A stretch of DNA of 15,081 nucleotides from CAYQSU01 sp964420325 (GTDB taxonomy: Bacteria; Pseudomonadota; Alphaproteobacteria; Rhodospirillales; Defluviicoccaceae): the NCBI GenBank assembly GCA_964420325.1, contig CAYQSU010000072.1:1-15081 (forward strand), given 5' to 3'. Each line of letters begins with the position of its first letter. Position 1 is the first letter of the stretch. The notes below the pieces were generated by a model that saw only the letters and a list, made by a program, of their open reading frames with translations, searched no databases and was not told where the DNA came from. Position numbers and translations under genes: made by a program. Shown piece after piece: positions 6,642 through 13,976 of this stretch.

Positions 6642-7783
6642 CAATGGCGGCCGGCCATCCGGCGCCCGTTCGAGACGTCTGTCGGGTGAGCCTCGGCGAG
6701 CGGTCCTATGACATCGTCATCGGCGAAGGCCTGCTGGAGGAGGCCGGCCCCCGCATCCACACTCTGTCCAGCGCCCCGCGCATCGTTGTCGTCACGGATG
6801 CCACCGTGGCGGGACTCTACCTCGAACGCCTGGAGCGCTCGCTGTCGGCGGCCGGCTTGGCGCATGCCTCCGTCGTCCTGCCGCCCGGCGAACAGACCAA
6901 GGACTACGGCCATCTTCAGCGACTGATCGAGCAGACCCTGTCGTTCGGCGTCGAGCGCGGCAGTGTTCTGGTGGCGCTCGGCGGCGGCGTCGTCGGCGAC
7001 ATCACCGGGCTGGCGGCCGGTCTGTTGTTGCGCGGCCTCGCCTTCGTGCAGGTCCCGACAACGCTGCTGGCCCAGGTCGACAGCTCGGTCGGCGGCAAGA
7101 CCGGCATCAACAGCCCCCACGGCAAGAACCTGATCGGCCTGTTCCACCAGCCGCGGCTCGTGCTGGCCGACGTCGCCACCCTCGACACCCTCGACGCCCG
7201 CCAGCTCCGCGCCGGTTACGCCGAGGTCGTCAAGTACGCCGCCATCGGCGATCCGGTGTTCTTCGACTGGCTCGAGGCTCACGGTGCCGCCATCTGCGAG
7301 GGCTCTCGAAGCGCCCGGGTGCATGCGGTCATGACGAGCTGCGCCGCCAAGGCATCGATCGTCGCCGCCGACGAGCGCGAGGCGGGAACACGCGCTCTGT
7401 TGAATCTCGGGCACACCTTCGCGCACGCGCTGGAGGCGGAGACGGGCTACGGCGACGCGCTGGTTCACGGCGAAGCGGTCGCCTTGGGCATGGTCCTGGC
7501 CTTCGAGCTTTCGAGCCGCCTGGGGCTCTGTCCGGTCGAGGATGGCCTCCGCCTTCGCCGTCACCTCGAAGCGATCGGCCTTCCCACCGATCTGCGCGCC
7601 GTCGCCGGCGCGGGGTGGACCGAGGACGCGCTCCTCGAGCACATGCGGCGAGACAAGAAGGTTCGCGATAGCCGTCTCACCTTCATCCTCGTCCGCGGGA
7701 TCGGCCGGGCCTTCATCAGCCGCGACGTTCCCCTTCACGAGGTTCGCAGCATGCTCCGCGCTGCCATCGGCGCATGGTCTTAA
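6638..7783 (+). CDS. aroB: 3-dehydroquinate synthase
   Basis: The product has 381 residues from a GTG start that overlaps the aroK stop (GTGA). AGGGAG lies 8 nt upstream of this GTG; an ATG at 6644 is the alternative but is farther from the Shine-Dalgarno sequence. AroB makes 3-dehydroquinate from DAHP using NAD+ and a divalent metal, the second shikimate step. Visible motifs are PPGEQTK (82-88), the NAD-binding GGGVVGD (115-121), VPTTLLAQVDSSVGGKTGIN (139-158), and the metal ligands E196 (AGYAEVVKYA), H259 (NLGHTFAHA) and H277 (HGEAVALGM). The C terminus keeps RRDKKV and the usual helical domain. The overlap with aroK indicates one transcript for both pathway enzymes. Confidence 0.96.
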   Translation: MTMAAGHPAPVRDVCRVSLGERSYDIVIGEGLLEEAGPRIHTLSSAPRIVVVTDATVAGLYLERLERSLSAAGLAHASVVLPPGEQTKDYGHLQRLIEQTLSFGVERGSVLVALGGGVVGDITGLAAGLLLRGLAFVQVPTTLLAQVDSSVGGKTGINSPHGKNLIGLFHQPRLVLADVATLDTLDARQLRAGYAEVVKYAAIGDPVFFDWLEAHGAAICEGSRSARVHAVMTSCAAKASIVAADEREAGTRALLNLGHTFAHALEAETGYGDALVHGEAVALGMVLAFELSSRLGLCPVEDGLRLRRHLEAIGLPTDLRAVAGAGWTEDALLEHMRRDKKVRDSRLTFILVRGIGRAFISRDVPLHEVRSMLRAAIGAWS

Positions 7784-7824
7784 GCGGTGGCGACCGCCAC
7801 TCGCACCTTGCTCGGGACACGAAC

Positions 7825-9108
7825 ATGATCATTCTGTTGGGCGCGATTCTGGCGTTGCTGGTTCTTTCGGCGTTCTTTTCCGGCGCCGAGACGGCGTTGA
7901 CCACGGCCTCCCGCCCGCTGATGCACCAGCTCGAGCAGAGCGGCGACCCCCGCGCCGCCATCGTCAACCGGCTTCGCGCCCAATCGGACCGGCTGATCGG
8001 CACGATCCTTCTCGGCAACAACCTCGTCAACATCCTCGCCTCGGCACTCGCGACCAGCATCCTCATCGCTGCGTTCGGCGAGGCGGGCGTCGCCTACGCG
8101 ACGGTGTCGATGACCTTGGTGGTGCTCGTCTTCGCCGAAATCATGCCGAAGACTTACGCCTTCAGAAACGCCAACCGCGTCGCGCTCCGCGTCGCGCCGC
8201 TGGTGAACGCCATCGTCCTCATCTTCTCCCCGTTAGCCCACGCCCTGCAGATCATCGTCCAGGGGTTGCTGCGAGTCCTGGGAGCGGCGCCCGATGCCCA
8301 GGCTGGTATCGGGCCGAGCGCCGAGGAGCTGCGAGGTGCCATCGAGCTTCACACCGCCGAGGGCAGCCCCGTCCGCCGCGAGCGAGCGATGCTGCGCAGC
8401 ATCCTCGATCTTGCCGAGGTTGAGCTCGACGAGATCATGACCCATCGCAAGAACGTCGTCACGGTCGACGCCGACGACCCGCCCGCAAGCATCTTCGCCC
8501 AGGTTCTGGCCAGTCCCTATACCCGCCTGCCGGTATGGCGGGGCGATCCGGAGAACATCGTGGGCATCATCCACGCCAAGGCATTGTTGCGTGCCGTCCA
8601 TGAGCGGGGCGGATCGTACGAGGGACTGGACGTCCAGGGTTTGGCCGCAGCTCCATGGTTCGTGCCGGACTCGACGTCGCTGTTCGACCAGCTCCAGGCT
8701 TTCCGCCGCCGCCGCGAGCATTTCTCCGTCGTCGTCGACGAGTACGGAACCTACAAGGGCATCGTCACCCTTGAGGACATCCTCGAGGAGATCGTCGGCG
8801 ATATCGCCGACGAGCTCGACGTCGCCGCGCCCGGCGTCGTCCGTCAGCCCGACGGCAGCTATGTCGTTCAAGGCAGCGTGACGATCCGCGACCTCAACCG
8901 AAGGTTCGAATGGGGCCTGCCGGACGAGGACGCGGCGACGATCGCCGGGCTGGTCCTCCATGAGACGCGCCGCATCCCGGAGGTGGGCCAGGCCTTCAAG
9001 TTCTACGGCATGCGCTTCGAGATCCTGCGGCGGTTGCGCAATCAGATCACCGCGATCCGCGTCACCCCGCCGCCGGACGCCGCCGAGACCCGCCGCCGGG
9101 AGGCCTGA
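7825..9108 (+). CDS. CNNM/CorC-HlyC family membrane protein with CBS domains
   Basis: The product has 427 residues. Residues 1-185 are a DUF21 (CNNM) transmembrane domain with FFSGAETALTTASR (17-30), LLGNNLVNI (62-70) and FAEIMPKTYA (103-112). Residues about 205-330 are a CBS pair with SPYTRLPVW and VVDEYGTYKGIVTLEDILEE. Residues about 345-415 are the C-terminal CorC_HlyC domain. The family is linked to divalent cation (Mg2+/Co2+) efflux or homeostasis; the older 'hemolysin' label is historical. An upstream in-frame ATG at 7774 overlaps aroB by 10 nt, but starting at 7825 puts the first membrane segment at the N terminus as expected. The gap after aroB is 41 nt, so it may be co-transcribed. 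The transported ion is not deducible. Confidence 0.9.
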   Translation: MIILLGAILALLVLSAFFSGAETALTTASRPLMHQLEQSGDPRAAIVNRLRAQSDRLIGTILLGNNLVNILASALATSILIAAFGEAGVAYATVSMTLVVLVFAEIMPKTYAFRNANRVALRVAPLVNAIVLIFSPLAHALQIIVQGLLRVLGAAPDAQAGIGPSAEELRGAIELHTAEGSPVRRERAMLRSILDLAEVELDEIMTHRKNVVTVDADDPPASIFAQVLASPYTRLPVWRGDPENIVGIIHAKALLRAVHERGGSYEGLDVQGLAAAPWFVPDSTSLFDQLQAFRRRREHFSVVVDEYGTYKGIVTLEDILEEIVGDIADELDVAAPGVVRQPDGSYVVQGSVTIRDLNRRFEWGLPDEDAATIAGLVLHETRRIPEVGQAFKFYGMRFEILRRLRNQITAIRVTPPPDAAETRRREA

Positions 9109-9117
9109 TCCGCCGGC

Positions 9118-9146
9118 TTTCGTTGCGTTCGCGACCCATGTAGAAT
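9118..9146 (+). promoter_or_regulatory. Weak promoter candidate upstream of the DUF2889 gene
   Basis: TTTCGT (9118-9123) and TAGAAT (9141-9146) are separated by 17 nt, just after the stop of the CorC-like gene. It is a plausible but weak sigma-70 match, supported mainly by position and by the palindrome about 20 nt downstream. If real, the DUF2889 leader would be about 240 nt long. Confidence 0.3.
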
Positions 9147-9168
9147 GGCGTCTCCTCGGCGACATGCG

Positions 9169-9183
9169 CGGATCCAGGATCCG
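9169..9183. repeat. 15-nt palindrome, possible operator
   Basis: CGGATCC and GGATCCG flank a single A in a perfect inverted repeat. It lies just downstream of the promoter-like pair at 9118-9146 and about 200 nt before the chosen DUF2889 start. It fits an operator for a dimeric regulator, but no regulator gene is present in the window. Confidence 0.4.
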
Positions 9184-9267
9184 GTGCGTTGCGGCTGAAG
9201 ATCATCTCCGGTACCGTTCGCTGCATGGCTGATCCGGACATCGGCGCGATCGCCATCGTCGACGGGT

Positions 9268-9302
9268 GGCTCCGAAGGCATTGATCCTCCGGCGACGGAG
9301 CC
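9268..9302 (+). repeat. Two overlapping, mutually exclusive stem-loops
   Basis: GGCTCCG (9268-9274) can pair with CGGAGCC (9296-9302), and alternatively CTCCG (9287-9291) can pair with CGGAG (9296-9300) around a GCGA tetraloop. Both use the same right arm. There is no T-run, so it is not a standard intrinsic terminator. Apart from this, the palindrome and the weak promoter, the 9109-9390 gap holds no convincing gene. Confidence 0.35.
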
Positions 9303-9390
9303 GCAGCGGCAGATGACGTTGGAGATGGAGCGCATCCTCGATGCCACGGATGCCAGCATGTTCGGCGGAGAAGGGCGCCGAGAACGAACG

Positions 9391-9945
9391 ATGCCGCTGA
9401 CCAGACCCCGGCCGCGTGATCTCATCCACAGCCGCGACATCCGCTGCCGTGGATACCGGAGAGGCGACGGTCTCTGGGATGTCGAGGCGTGCCTCGAGGA
9501 TACCAAGGCCTACTCGTTCGACAATCACGACCGGCACGGCATCGTCAGCGGCGAGCCGATCCATCGGATGCTCGTCCGCATCACGGTCGACCACGACCTC
9601 GTCGTTCACGCCGCCGAGGCCGAGACGGAGGCCGGGCCCTTCACCATCTGCGGCGACATCGCGCCCGTTTTCGCCTCGCTGGTCGGCGAGCGCGTGGGCC
9701 GGGGTTGGCGAAGAACGGTGATCGAACGCATGGGCGGTGTGCGCGGATGCACACATCTCACCGATCTCCTGCTCGGGCCAGTGGCCCAGACCGTTCTGCA
9801 GACGGTGGCCGCGTCACGCTCACGCCGGGCGTCACCGACGGCGGAAGGCGGAAAACCGCCCTTGATCGACAGCTGTCACGCGTTGGCGAGCGGCGGCCCG
9901 GTGGTCAGGCGCCAGTGGCCGGACTTCCATGAACCGGACGAGTAG
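9391..9945 (+). CDS. DUF2889 domain protein
   Basis: The 184-residue product matches what I remember of DUF2889: an N-terminal MPLTRPRPRDLIHSRDIRCR, then GYRRGDGLWDVEACLEDTKA (21-40), VSGEPIHRMLVRITVD (52-67), GWRRTVIERMGGVRGCTHLT (105-124) and a C-terminal SCHALASGGPVVRRQWPDF (161-179). The biochemical role of the family is unknown. The conserved Cys and His residues (C120, H122, C162, H163) could be functional, but this is a guess. An earlier in-frame ATG at 9313 would add 26 residues that do not resemble the family, so 9391 is preferred. It ends only 11 nt from the convergent bolA stop. Confidence 0.8.
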   Translation: MPLTRPRPRDLIHSRDIRCRGYRRGDGLWDVEACLEDTKAYSFDNHDRHGIVSGEPIHRMLVRITVDHDLVVHAAEAETEAGPFTICGDIAPVFASLVGERVGRGWRRTVIERMGGVRGCTHLTDLLLGPVAQTVLQTVAASRSRRASPTAEGGKPPLIDSCHALASGGPVVRRQWPDFHEPDE

Positions 9946-9956
9946 GCCGCCGATCG

Positions 9957-10253
9957 CTATCGCTCGAGGCTTGCCGGCCGGTCCGCTTCCTCTTCCGGCG
10001 TCATGGCGATGATGCTGAGGGCATGGACGCGGTCGGCCAGTTCCTCGCGCAGCACCGAGTTGACCATGCGATGCCGCTCGATCCGCGATCTGCCGCGGAA
10101 GGCGGCGGAGACGATCTCGACGCGGAAGTGCGTCTCGCCCTCGGGTCGCGCTGCGGCATGCCCGGCGTGGCGTGCCGAGTCGTCGATGACCGTCAGGCGC
10201 AGGGGTGCCAAGTCCCCGTGCAGCTTGTGCCTGATCCTTTCCGTGACCGTCAC
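9957..10253 (-). CDS. bolA: BolA family protein
   Basis: The 98-residue product starts at GTG (10251-10253), with AAAGG and GCAGG purine-rich stretches just upstream. BolA proteins bind [2Fe-2S] clusters with monothiol glutaredoxins and some act as DNA-binding regulators. The fold is visible as an N-terminal helix, VTERIRHKLHGDLAPLRLTV, a loop with SARHAGHAA, then GETHFRVEIVSAAFRGRSRI (39-58), the conserved ERHRMVNSVL helix with H61, and the C-terminal HALSIIAMTPEE (77-88). There is no Cys in the loop, so it belongs to the His-type rather than the Cys-type of BolA. It is divergent from the J-protein gene (125-nt gap) and converges with the DUF2889 gene. A longer upstream frame to 10499 is non-coding in character. 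Confidence 0.9.
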   Translation of the reverse strand: MTVTERIRHKLHGDLAPLRLTVIDDSARHAGHAAARPEGETHFRVEIVSAAFRGRSRIERHRMVNSVLREELADRVHALSIIAMTPEEEADRPASLER

Positions 10254-10349
10254 TGAACCTGCCTTTCCACGTCGTGCTCGGGGCCACCGCCACGCCGGCC
10301 GAGCCCGCCCGTCGGCCGACCCGGCGTCGTTGCACGCAGCGCACCCGGG

Positions 10350-10378
10350 TTGCCTCGATCCGTGCGAAGCACCATAGT
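10350..10378 (+). promoter_or_regulatory. Promoter candidate for the J-domain gene
   Basis: TTGCCT (10350-10355) and CATAGT (10373-10378) are spaced by exactly 17 nt. The -10 element abuts the first candidate ATG at 10379. If this promoter is used, translation would be leaderless or begin later, for example at 10385 or 10424. The remaining 10254-10349 sequence contains a GC-rich dyad (CGGCCGA...TCGGCCG) and no gene. Confidence 0.35.
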
Positions 10379-10939
10379 ATGCCCATGCGATGCACGCACG
10401 GCAGAAAACGGCAACCCATCGAGATGGCCCCGATCGAGGCGCGGGCCTGCGATTGGCCCGGGTGCGCCGAGAGCGGCATTTACCCGGCGCCGCGGTCACG
10501 CCGGGAGCTGAGACGCCACTACTGGTTCTGCCTCGAACATGTCCGTGCGTACAACTCGTCGTGGAACTACTATTCCGGCATGACCGAGGCCGAGGTCGAG
10601 GCCGACATTCGCTTCGATACCGTGTGGCAGCGACCGACGTGGCGTTTACACCCGGCCACGGGCGTGAAGGGCGTTCATGCGGCGCACGTCAGCGACGGCT
10701 TCGGGTTCTTCGTCGGCGATGACGATCGGCCGCGTCACCAACCGGTCACCGCCGAAGAGCGCGCCCTGCTCGTGCTCGAGCTTCGGCCACCGGTCACCGT
10801 CGCCATCGTCAAGGCGAGGTACAAGGATCTGGTGAAGCGCCACCACCCGGACGCCAACGGCGGCGACAAGGACTGCGAAGAACGGTTCAAGGCGATCAAC
10901 GAGGCGTACCGCACCGTGTTGAGCAAGCTGACGCAATGA
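10379..10939 (+). CDS. J-domain co-chaperone with C-terminal J domain
   Basis: The 186-residue product carries its J domain at the C terminus (about 130-186): LELRPPVTVAIVKARYKDLV, the HPD signature at 156-158 followed by ANGGDKDCEERFKAINEAY. J domains stimulate DnaK/Hsp70 ATPase activity. The N-terminal half has CDWPGC (24-29), then HYWFCLEHVRAYN (47-59) and W63, where C24, C29, C51 and H54 could bind zinc. This is a form known in alphaproteobacteria, where it commonly lies near bolA and cobS. It is not DnaJ itself, since it lacks the G/F region and the four CxxCxGxG repeats. Start choice is uncertain: 10379 is used, with 10385 and 10424 possible because a promoter-like -10 element ends at 10378. 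The stop is 75 nt before cobS. Confidence 0.88.
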   Translation: MPMRCTHGRKRQPIEMAPIEARACDWPGCAESGIYPAPRSRRELRRHYWFCLEHVRAYNSSWNYYSGMTEAEVEADIRFDTVWQRPTWRLHPATGVKGVHAAHVSDGFGFFVGDDDRPRHQPVTAEERALLVLELRPPVTVAIVKARYKDLVKRHHPDANGGDKDCEERFKAINEAYRTVLSKLTQ

Positions 10940-11014
10940 CCGGCAGCGCGAGCAACGGCGTTCCATTGGTTCGGAAACAGCGTTCTGACATCGGCAACGA
11001 ACGGACCCAAGTTC

Positions 11015-12019
11015 ATGCCTCTGACCGGCTCAGCAGACGGCGCGAAGGCTGCGCCCCTGGCTGCCCCCGACATCACCGTCCACGTCCGACAGACGTTCGG
11101 CATCGACAGCGATCTGGAGGTACCGGCATTCAGCCTTGCCGAGGACCATGTCCCCGACATCGACGAGGCCTATCGCTTCGATCACGATACGACGTTGGCA
11201 ATCCTCGCGGGTTTTGCCCACAACAGACGCGTGATGATCCAGGGCTATCACGGAACCGGCAAGTCCACCCACATCGAGCAGGTCGCGGCGCGGCTGAACT
11301 GGCCGTGCGTGCGGGTCAACCTCGATAGCCACATCAGCCGCATCGACCTTGTCGGCCGCGATGCCATCGTCATCCGTGACGGCCTGCAGGTCACCGAGTT
11401 TCGCGAGGGCATCCTGCCGTGGGCGTTGCAGCACCCGACCGCCCTGGTCTTCGACGAGTACGATGCCGGGCGCCCGGACGTGATGTTCGTCATTCAGCGG
11501 GTGCTCGAGGTGGAGGGCAAGCTGACGCTGCTCGACCAGAACCGGGTGATGCGGCCGCACCCCTATTTCCGCCTGTTCGCGACGACCAACACCGTGGGCC
11601 TCGGCGACACCACCGGGCTCTATCACGGCACGCAGCAGATCAACCAGGGACAGATGGACCGGTGGAACATCGTGGCGACGCTCAACTATCTGCAGCCCGA
11701 CGCCGAACGGGAGATCGTGCTGGCGAAGGTGCCGGTCTACGCCACCAAGGAGGGACGCGAGACGGTGGCGGCGATGGTCGAGCTCGCGGACCTCACGCGG
11801 GCCGGCTTCGTCAACGGTGACATATCGACCGTGATGTCGCCGCGCACCGTCATCACCTGGGCCGAGAACGCCCAGATCTTCGGCGACGTGGGCGTCGCGT
11901 TCCGCCTGACCTTTCTCAACAAGTGCGACGAGCTCGAGCGTCCGATCGTCGCCGAGTACTATCAGCGGTGCATGGGCGAGGAGCTCGCCGAGTCCGCCAT
12001 GCGTGCCGCCATTCGCTGA
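11015..12019 (+). CDS. cobS: Aerobic cobaltochelatase, CobS AAA+ subunit
   Basis: The 334-residue product matches the size of Pseudomonas denitrificans CobS (about 332). With CobT it forms the ATP-driven ring that helps CobN insert Co2+ into hydrogenobyrinic acid a,c-diamide in aerobic B12 synthesis. Visible are Walker A GYHGTGKST (77-85), Walker B ALVFDEYD (143-150), the sensor region FATTNT (188-193), and the arginine-containing SPRTVITWAEN (275-285). The N-terminal PDITVHVRQTFGIDSDLEVP (18-37) is typical of CobS. ATG 11015 has a weak Shine-Dalgarno sequence. The TGA stop is in the same reading frame as cobT, 6 nt before its TTG. CobN is not in the window. Confidence 0.95.
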   Translation: MPLTGSADGAKAAPLAAPDITVHVRQTFGIDSDLEVPAFSLAEDHVPDIDEAYRFDHDTTLAILAGFAHNRRVMIQGYHGTGKSTHIEQVAARLNWPCVRVNLDSHISRIDLVGRDAIVIRDGLQVTEFREGILPWALQHPTALVFDEYDAGRPDVMFVIQRVLEVEGKLTLLDQNRVMRPHPYFRLFATTNTVGLGDTTGLYHGTQQINQGQMDRWNIVATLNYLQPDAEREIVLAKVPVYATKEGRETVAAMVELADLTRAGFVNGDISTVMSPRTVITWAENAQIFGDVGVAFRLTFLNKCDELERPIVAEYYQRCMGEELAESAMRAAIR

Positions 12020-12025
12020 AGTCCC

Positions 12026-13915
12026 TTGAAGCACGACGACGACACCGCCGCACTCGTCAAGCGGGTGACCGCCGCCGCCGTTCGGGCCATCGGCGGCCGG
12101 CCCGAGATCGGCGTCAGCTACGGGCCCGGCGGCGCCGAGCTTCGCGGCGAGCGCGTGCGGCTGCCGTCGCCGTCCATGCACATGGCTCCCGGCGACCTGT
12201 CGTGCCTGCGCGGAGCGGCCGACGCGTTGGCGCTCCTGGTCCGGTACCACGATGCGCGGTTGCATCGCCGTCGGTCGCCGGAGGGGCGGCGCGCCCGCGA
12301 GGTTTTCGACGCCATGGAGCGGGTGCGCGTCCAGGCGCTGGGGACGCGGCGGATGGCGGGCGTCGCCGTCAATCTGGAGGCGCTCGTCGAACAGACCTGC
12401 CGGGCGAAGGGCTACGCCGAAGCCAGCGTCCAGGATCCCTCGTTCATGACGGATGCGGTCACCTTGCTGCTCCGCGAGCGTCTGGCAGGAGCCCGGGTTC
12501 CCGAGGCCGCCGCCCCCATGGTCGACCCGTGGCGCCCGCTGATCAACGAGCGCTGCGGGGCGCAACTCAAGCGCCTGTGCGACACCGTCCATGACCAACG
12601 ATCGTTTGCCGCCGCCGCCGCCGAGATGATCCGGGCGCTAGACCTGATCGACGATGACGATCCCTCCCTGCAGGATGATGACGAGGACGAGGAGAGCGAG
12701 GACGGCGGCGAGGAGAGCGAGCGCGACGACAGCACCCGCGCACAGGGCGACGAGGGCCGCAGCGAGGGCGGCCTCGTGGCCGAAGGCGTCGGAGCCAGGG
12801 CCGACGAGGAGGACTCGGCGGCGGACGCCGGCAGCGACGACGTGTTCTTCCCGAGCGACGGCGGCGAGAACCCCGCCGGCCCGTCGGCGCGTCGCAACCG
12901 CAGGTCCGAGGGGCGGGAAACCGAAGCGGCGTCGTATCGCGCCTACACCACCTCGTTCGACGAGATCGTGCAGGCGAGTGCGCTGTGCGAGGCCGAGGAG
13001 CTGTCCCGGCTGCGCTACCAGCTCGACCAGCAGCTGTCCAATCTCGAAGGTGTGGTGAGCCGCCTCGCCAACCGGCTGCAGCGACGCCTGCTGGCGCAGC
13101 AGCTGCGGGCCTGGGAGTTCGACCTCGAGGACGGCCTGCTCGATTCCGGGCGCCTTGCGCGGGTCGTCGTCGACCCCATGCATCCCTTGAGCTTCAAGCG
13201 CGAGAAGGAGACGCCGTTCCGCGACACCGTCGTCACCCTGCTCATCGACAACTCGGGGTCGATGCGCGGCCGGCCGATCACCGTCGCCGCGATGAGCGCC
13301 GACATCCTGGTGAGAACGCTGGAGCGCTGCGGCGTCAAGGTCGAGATCCTCGGGTTCACCACCCGCGCCTGGAAGGGCGGAATGTCGAGGGAACGGTGGG
13401 TCGCCGACGGCAAGCCGAAGAACCCCGGCCGGCTCAACGACCTCCGTCACATCATCTACAAGGAGGCCGAGCAGCCATGGCGGCGGGCGCGTCGCAGCCT
13501 GGGGTTGATGCTGCGCGAAGGGCTGCTCAAGGAGAACATCGACGGCGAGGCGCTGCTGTGGGCCAGCCGCCGGTTGCTGGCGCGGCCGGAGCAGCGGCGC
13601 ATTCTGATGGTGATCTCCGACGGTGCGCCGGTCGACGACGCGACCCTGTCGGCCAATCCCGGCAACTACCTCGAGCGGCATCTGCGCGAGGTCATCGAGT
13701 GGATCGAGACCGTCTCGCCGATCGAGCTCACCGCCATCGGCATCGGCCACGACGTCACCCGCTACTATCGCCGCGCCGTCACCCTGATCGATGCCGAGGA
13801 GCTGGGCGGCACGATGATGCAGAACCTCGCCGATCTGTTCGACGAGGGGCACCGCGCGAGGGCGGCGGCGCGCCCACCCTCTCCCACCGGTCGCCGGGCA
13901 GGGCGACCGCGCTAG
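12026..13915 (+). CDS. cobT: Aerobic cobaltochelatase, CobT VWA subunit
   Basis: The 629-residue product begins at a TTG in the same frame as cobS; the preceding in-frame codons are TGA-AGT-CCC, so the start cannot lie earlier. A GTG at 12065 is a weaker alternative. Residues 1-200 are the CobT N-terminal domain (AIGGRPEIGVSYGPG, RGAADALALLVRYHD). Residues about 207-300 are an acidic low-complexity linker. The VWA domain (about 400-610) has the MIDAS DNSGS (408-412) and SDGAPVDD (531-538), with ALLWASRRLLARPEQRRILM before it. CobT partners CobS in the cobalt insertion complex. The acidic linker is a normal CobT feature. Shine-Dalgarno support is poor, consistent with translation coupled to cobS. 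Confidence 0.93.
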   Translation: MKHDDDTAALVKRVTAAAVRAIGGRPEIGVSYGPGGAELRGERVRLPSPSMHMAPGDLSCLRGAADALALLVRYHDARLHRRRSPEGRRAREVFDAMERVRVQALGTRRMAGVAVNLEALVEQTCRAKGYAEASVQDPSFMTDAVTLLLRERLAGARVPEAAAPMVDPWRPLINERCGAQLKRLCDTVHDQRSFAAAAAEMIRALDLIDDDDPSLQDDDEDEESEDGGEESERDDSTRAQGDEGRSEGGLVAEGVGARADEEDSAADAGSDDVFFPSDGGENPAGPSARRNRRSEGRETEAASYRAYTTSFDEIVQASALCEAEELSRLRYQLDQQLSNLEGVVSRLANRLQRRLLAQQLRAWEFDLEDGLLDSGRLARVVVDPMHPLSFKREKETPFRDTVVTLLIDNSGSMRGRPITVAAMSADILVRTLERCGVKVEILGFTTRAWKGGMSRERWVADGKPKNPGRLNDLRHIIYKEAEQPWRRARRSLGLMLREGLLKENIDGEALLWASRRLLARPEQRRILMVISDGAPVDDATLSANPGNYLERHLREVIEWIETVSPIELTAIGIGHDVTRYYRRAVTLIDAEELGGTMMQNLADLFDEGHRARAAARPPSPTGRRAGRPR

Positions 13916-13944
13916 CCGGCCGAACCGCTCGGGCGGAAGCGGCC
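13888..13944 (+). terminator. GC-rich stem-loops at the cobT 3' end
   Basis: CGGTCGCC (13888-13895) and GGCGACCG (13902-13909) form a perfect 8-bp stem with a 6-nt loop, ending just before the cobT stop (13913-13915). A second, imperfect stem follows at 13918-13944 (GGCCG and CCGC pairing with GCGG and CGGCC). There is no T-run, so this is more likely mRNA stabilisation or a weak terminator than a strong intrinsic one. Confidence 0.35.
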
Positions 13945-13976
13945 CGTTCACACCCGCCTTCGGTGGAGGTCAGGCG

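Noticed and set aside
6515..7738. 407-codon minus-strand frame opposite aroK and aroB
   Set aside because: It lies across two unmistakable shikimate-pathway genes and has no domain.
10254..10378. GC-rich dyad in the bolA/J-protein gap as a riboswitch or terminator
   Set aside because: No T-run, no recognisable riboswitch core, and such dyads are common at this GC content.
10940..11014. Possible cobalamin riboswitch before cobS
   Set aside because: The gap is only 75 nt and shows no B12-box-like sequence.
10936..11328. 130-codon frame overlapping the J-protein stop by 4 nt
   Set aside because: The overlap looks like an operon junction, but the product has no domain and runs into cobS in another frame.
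11030..12598. 522-codon minus-strand frame opposite cobS and cobT
   Set aside because: His/Arg/Asp-rich shadow of two confident genes.
12638..13951. 437-codon minus-strand frame opposite cobT
   Set aside because: Overlaps the VWA domain of CobT and shows no family features.
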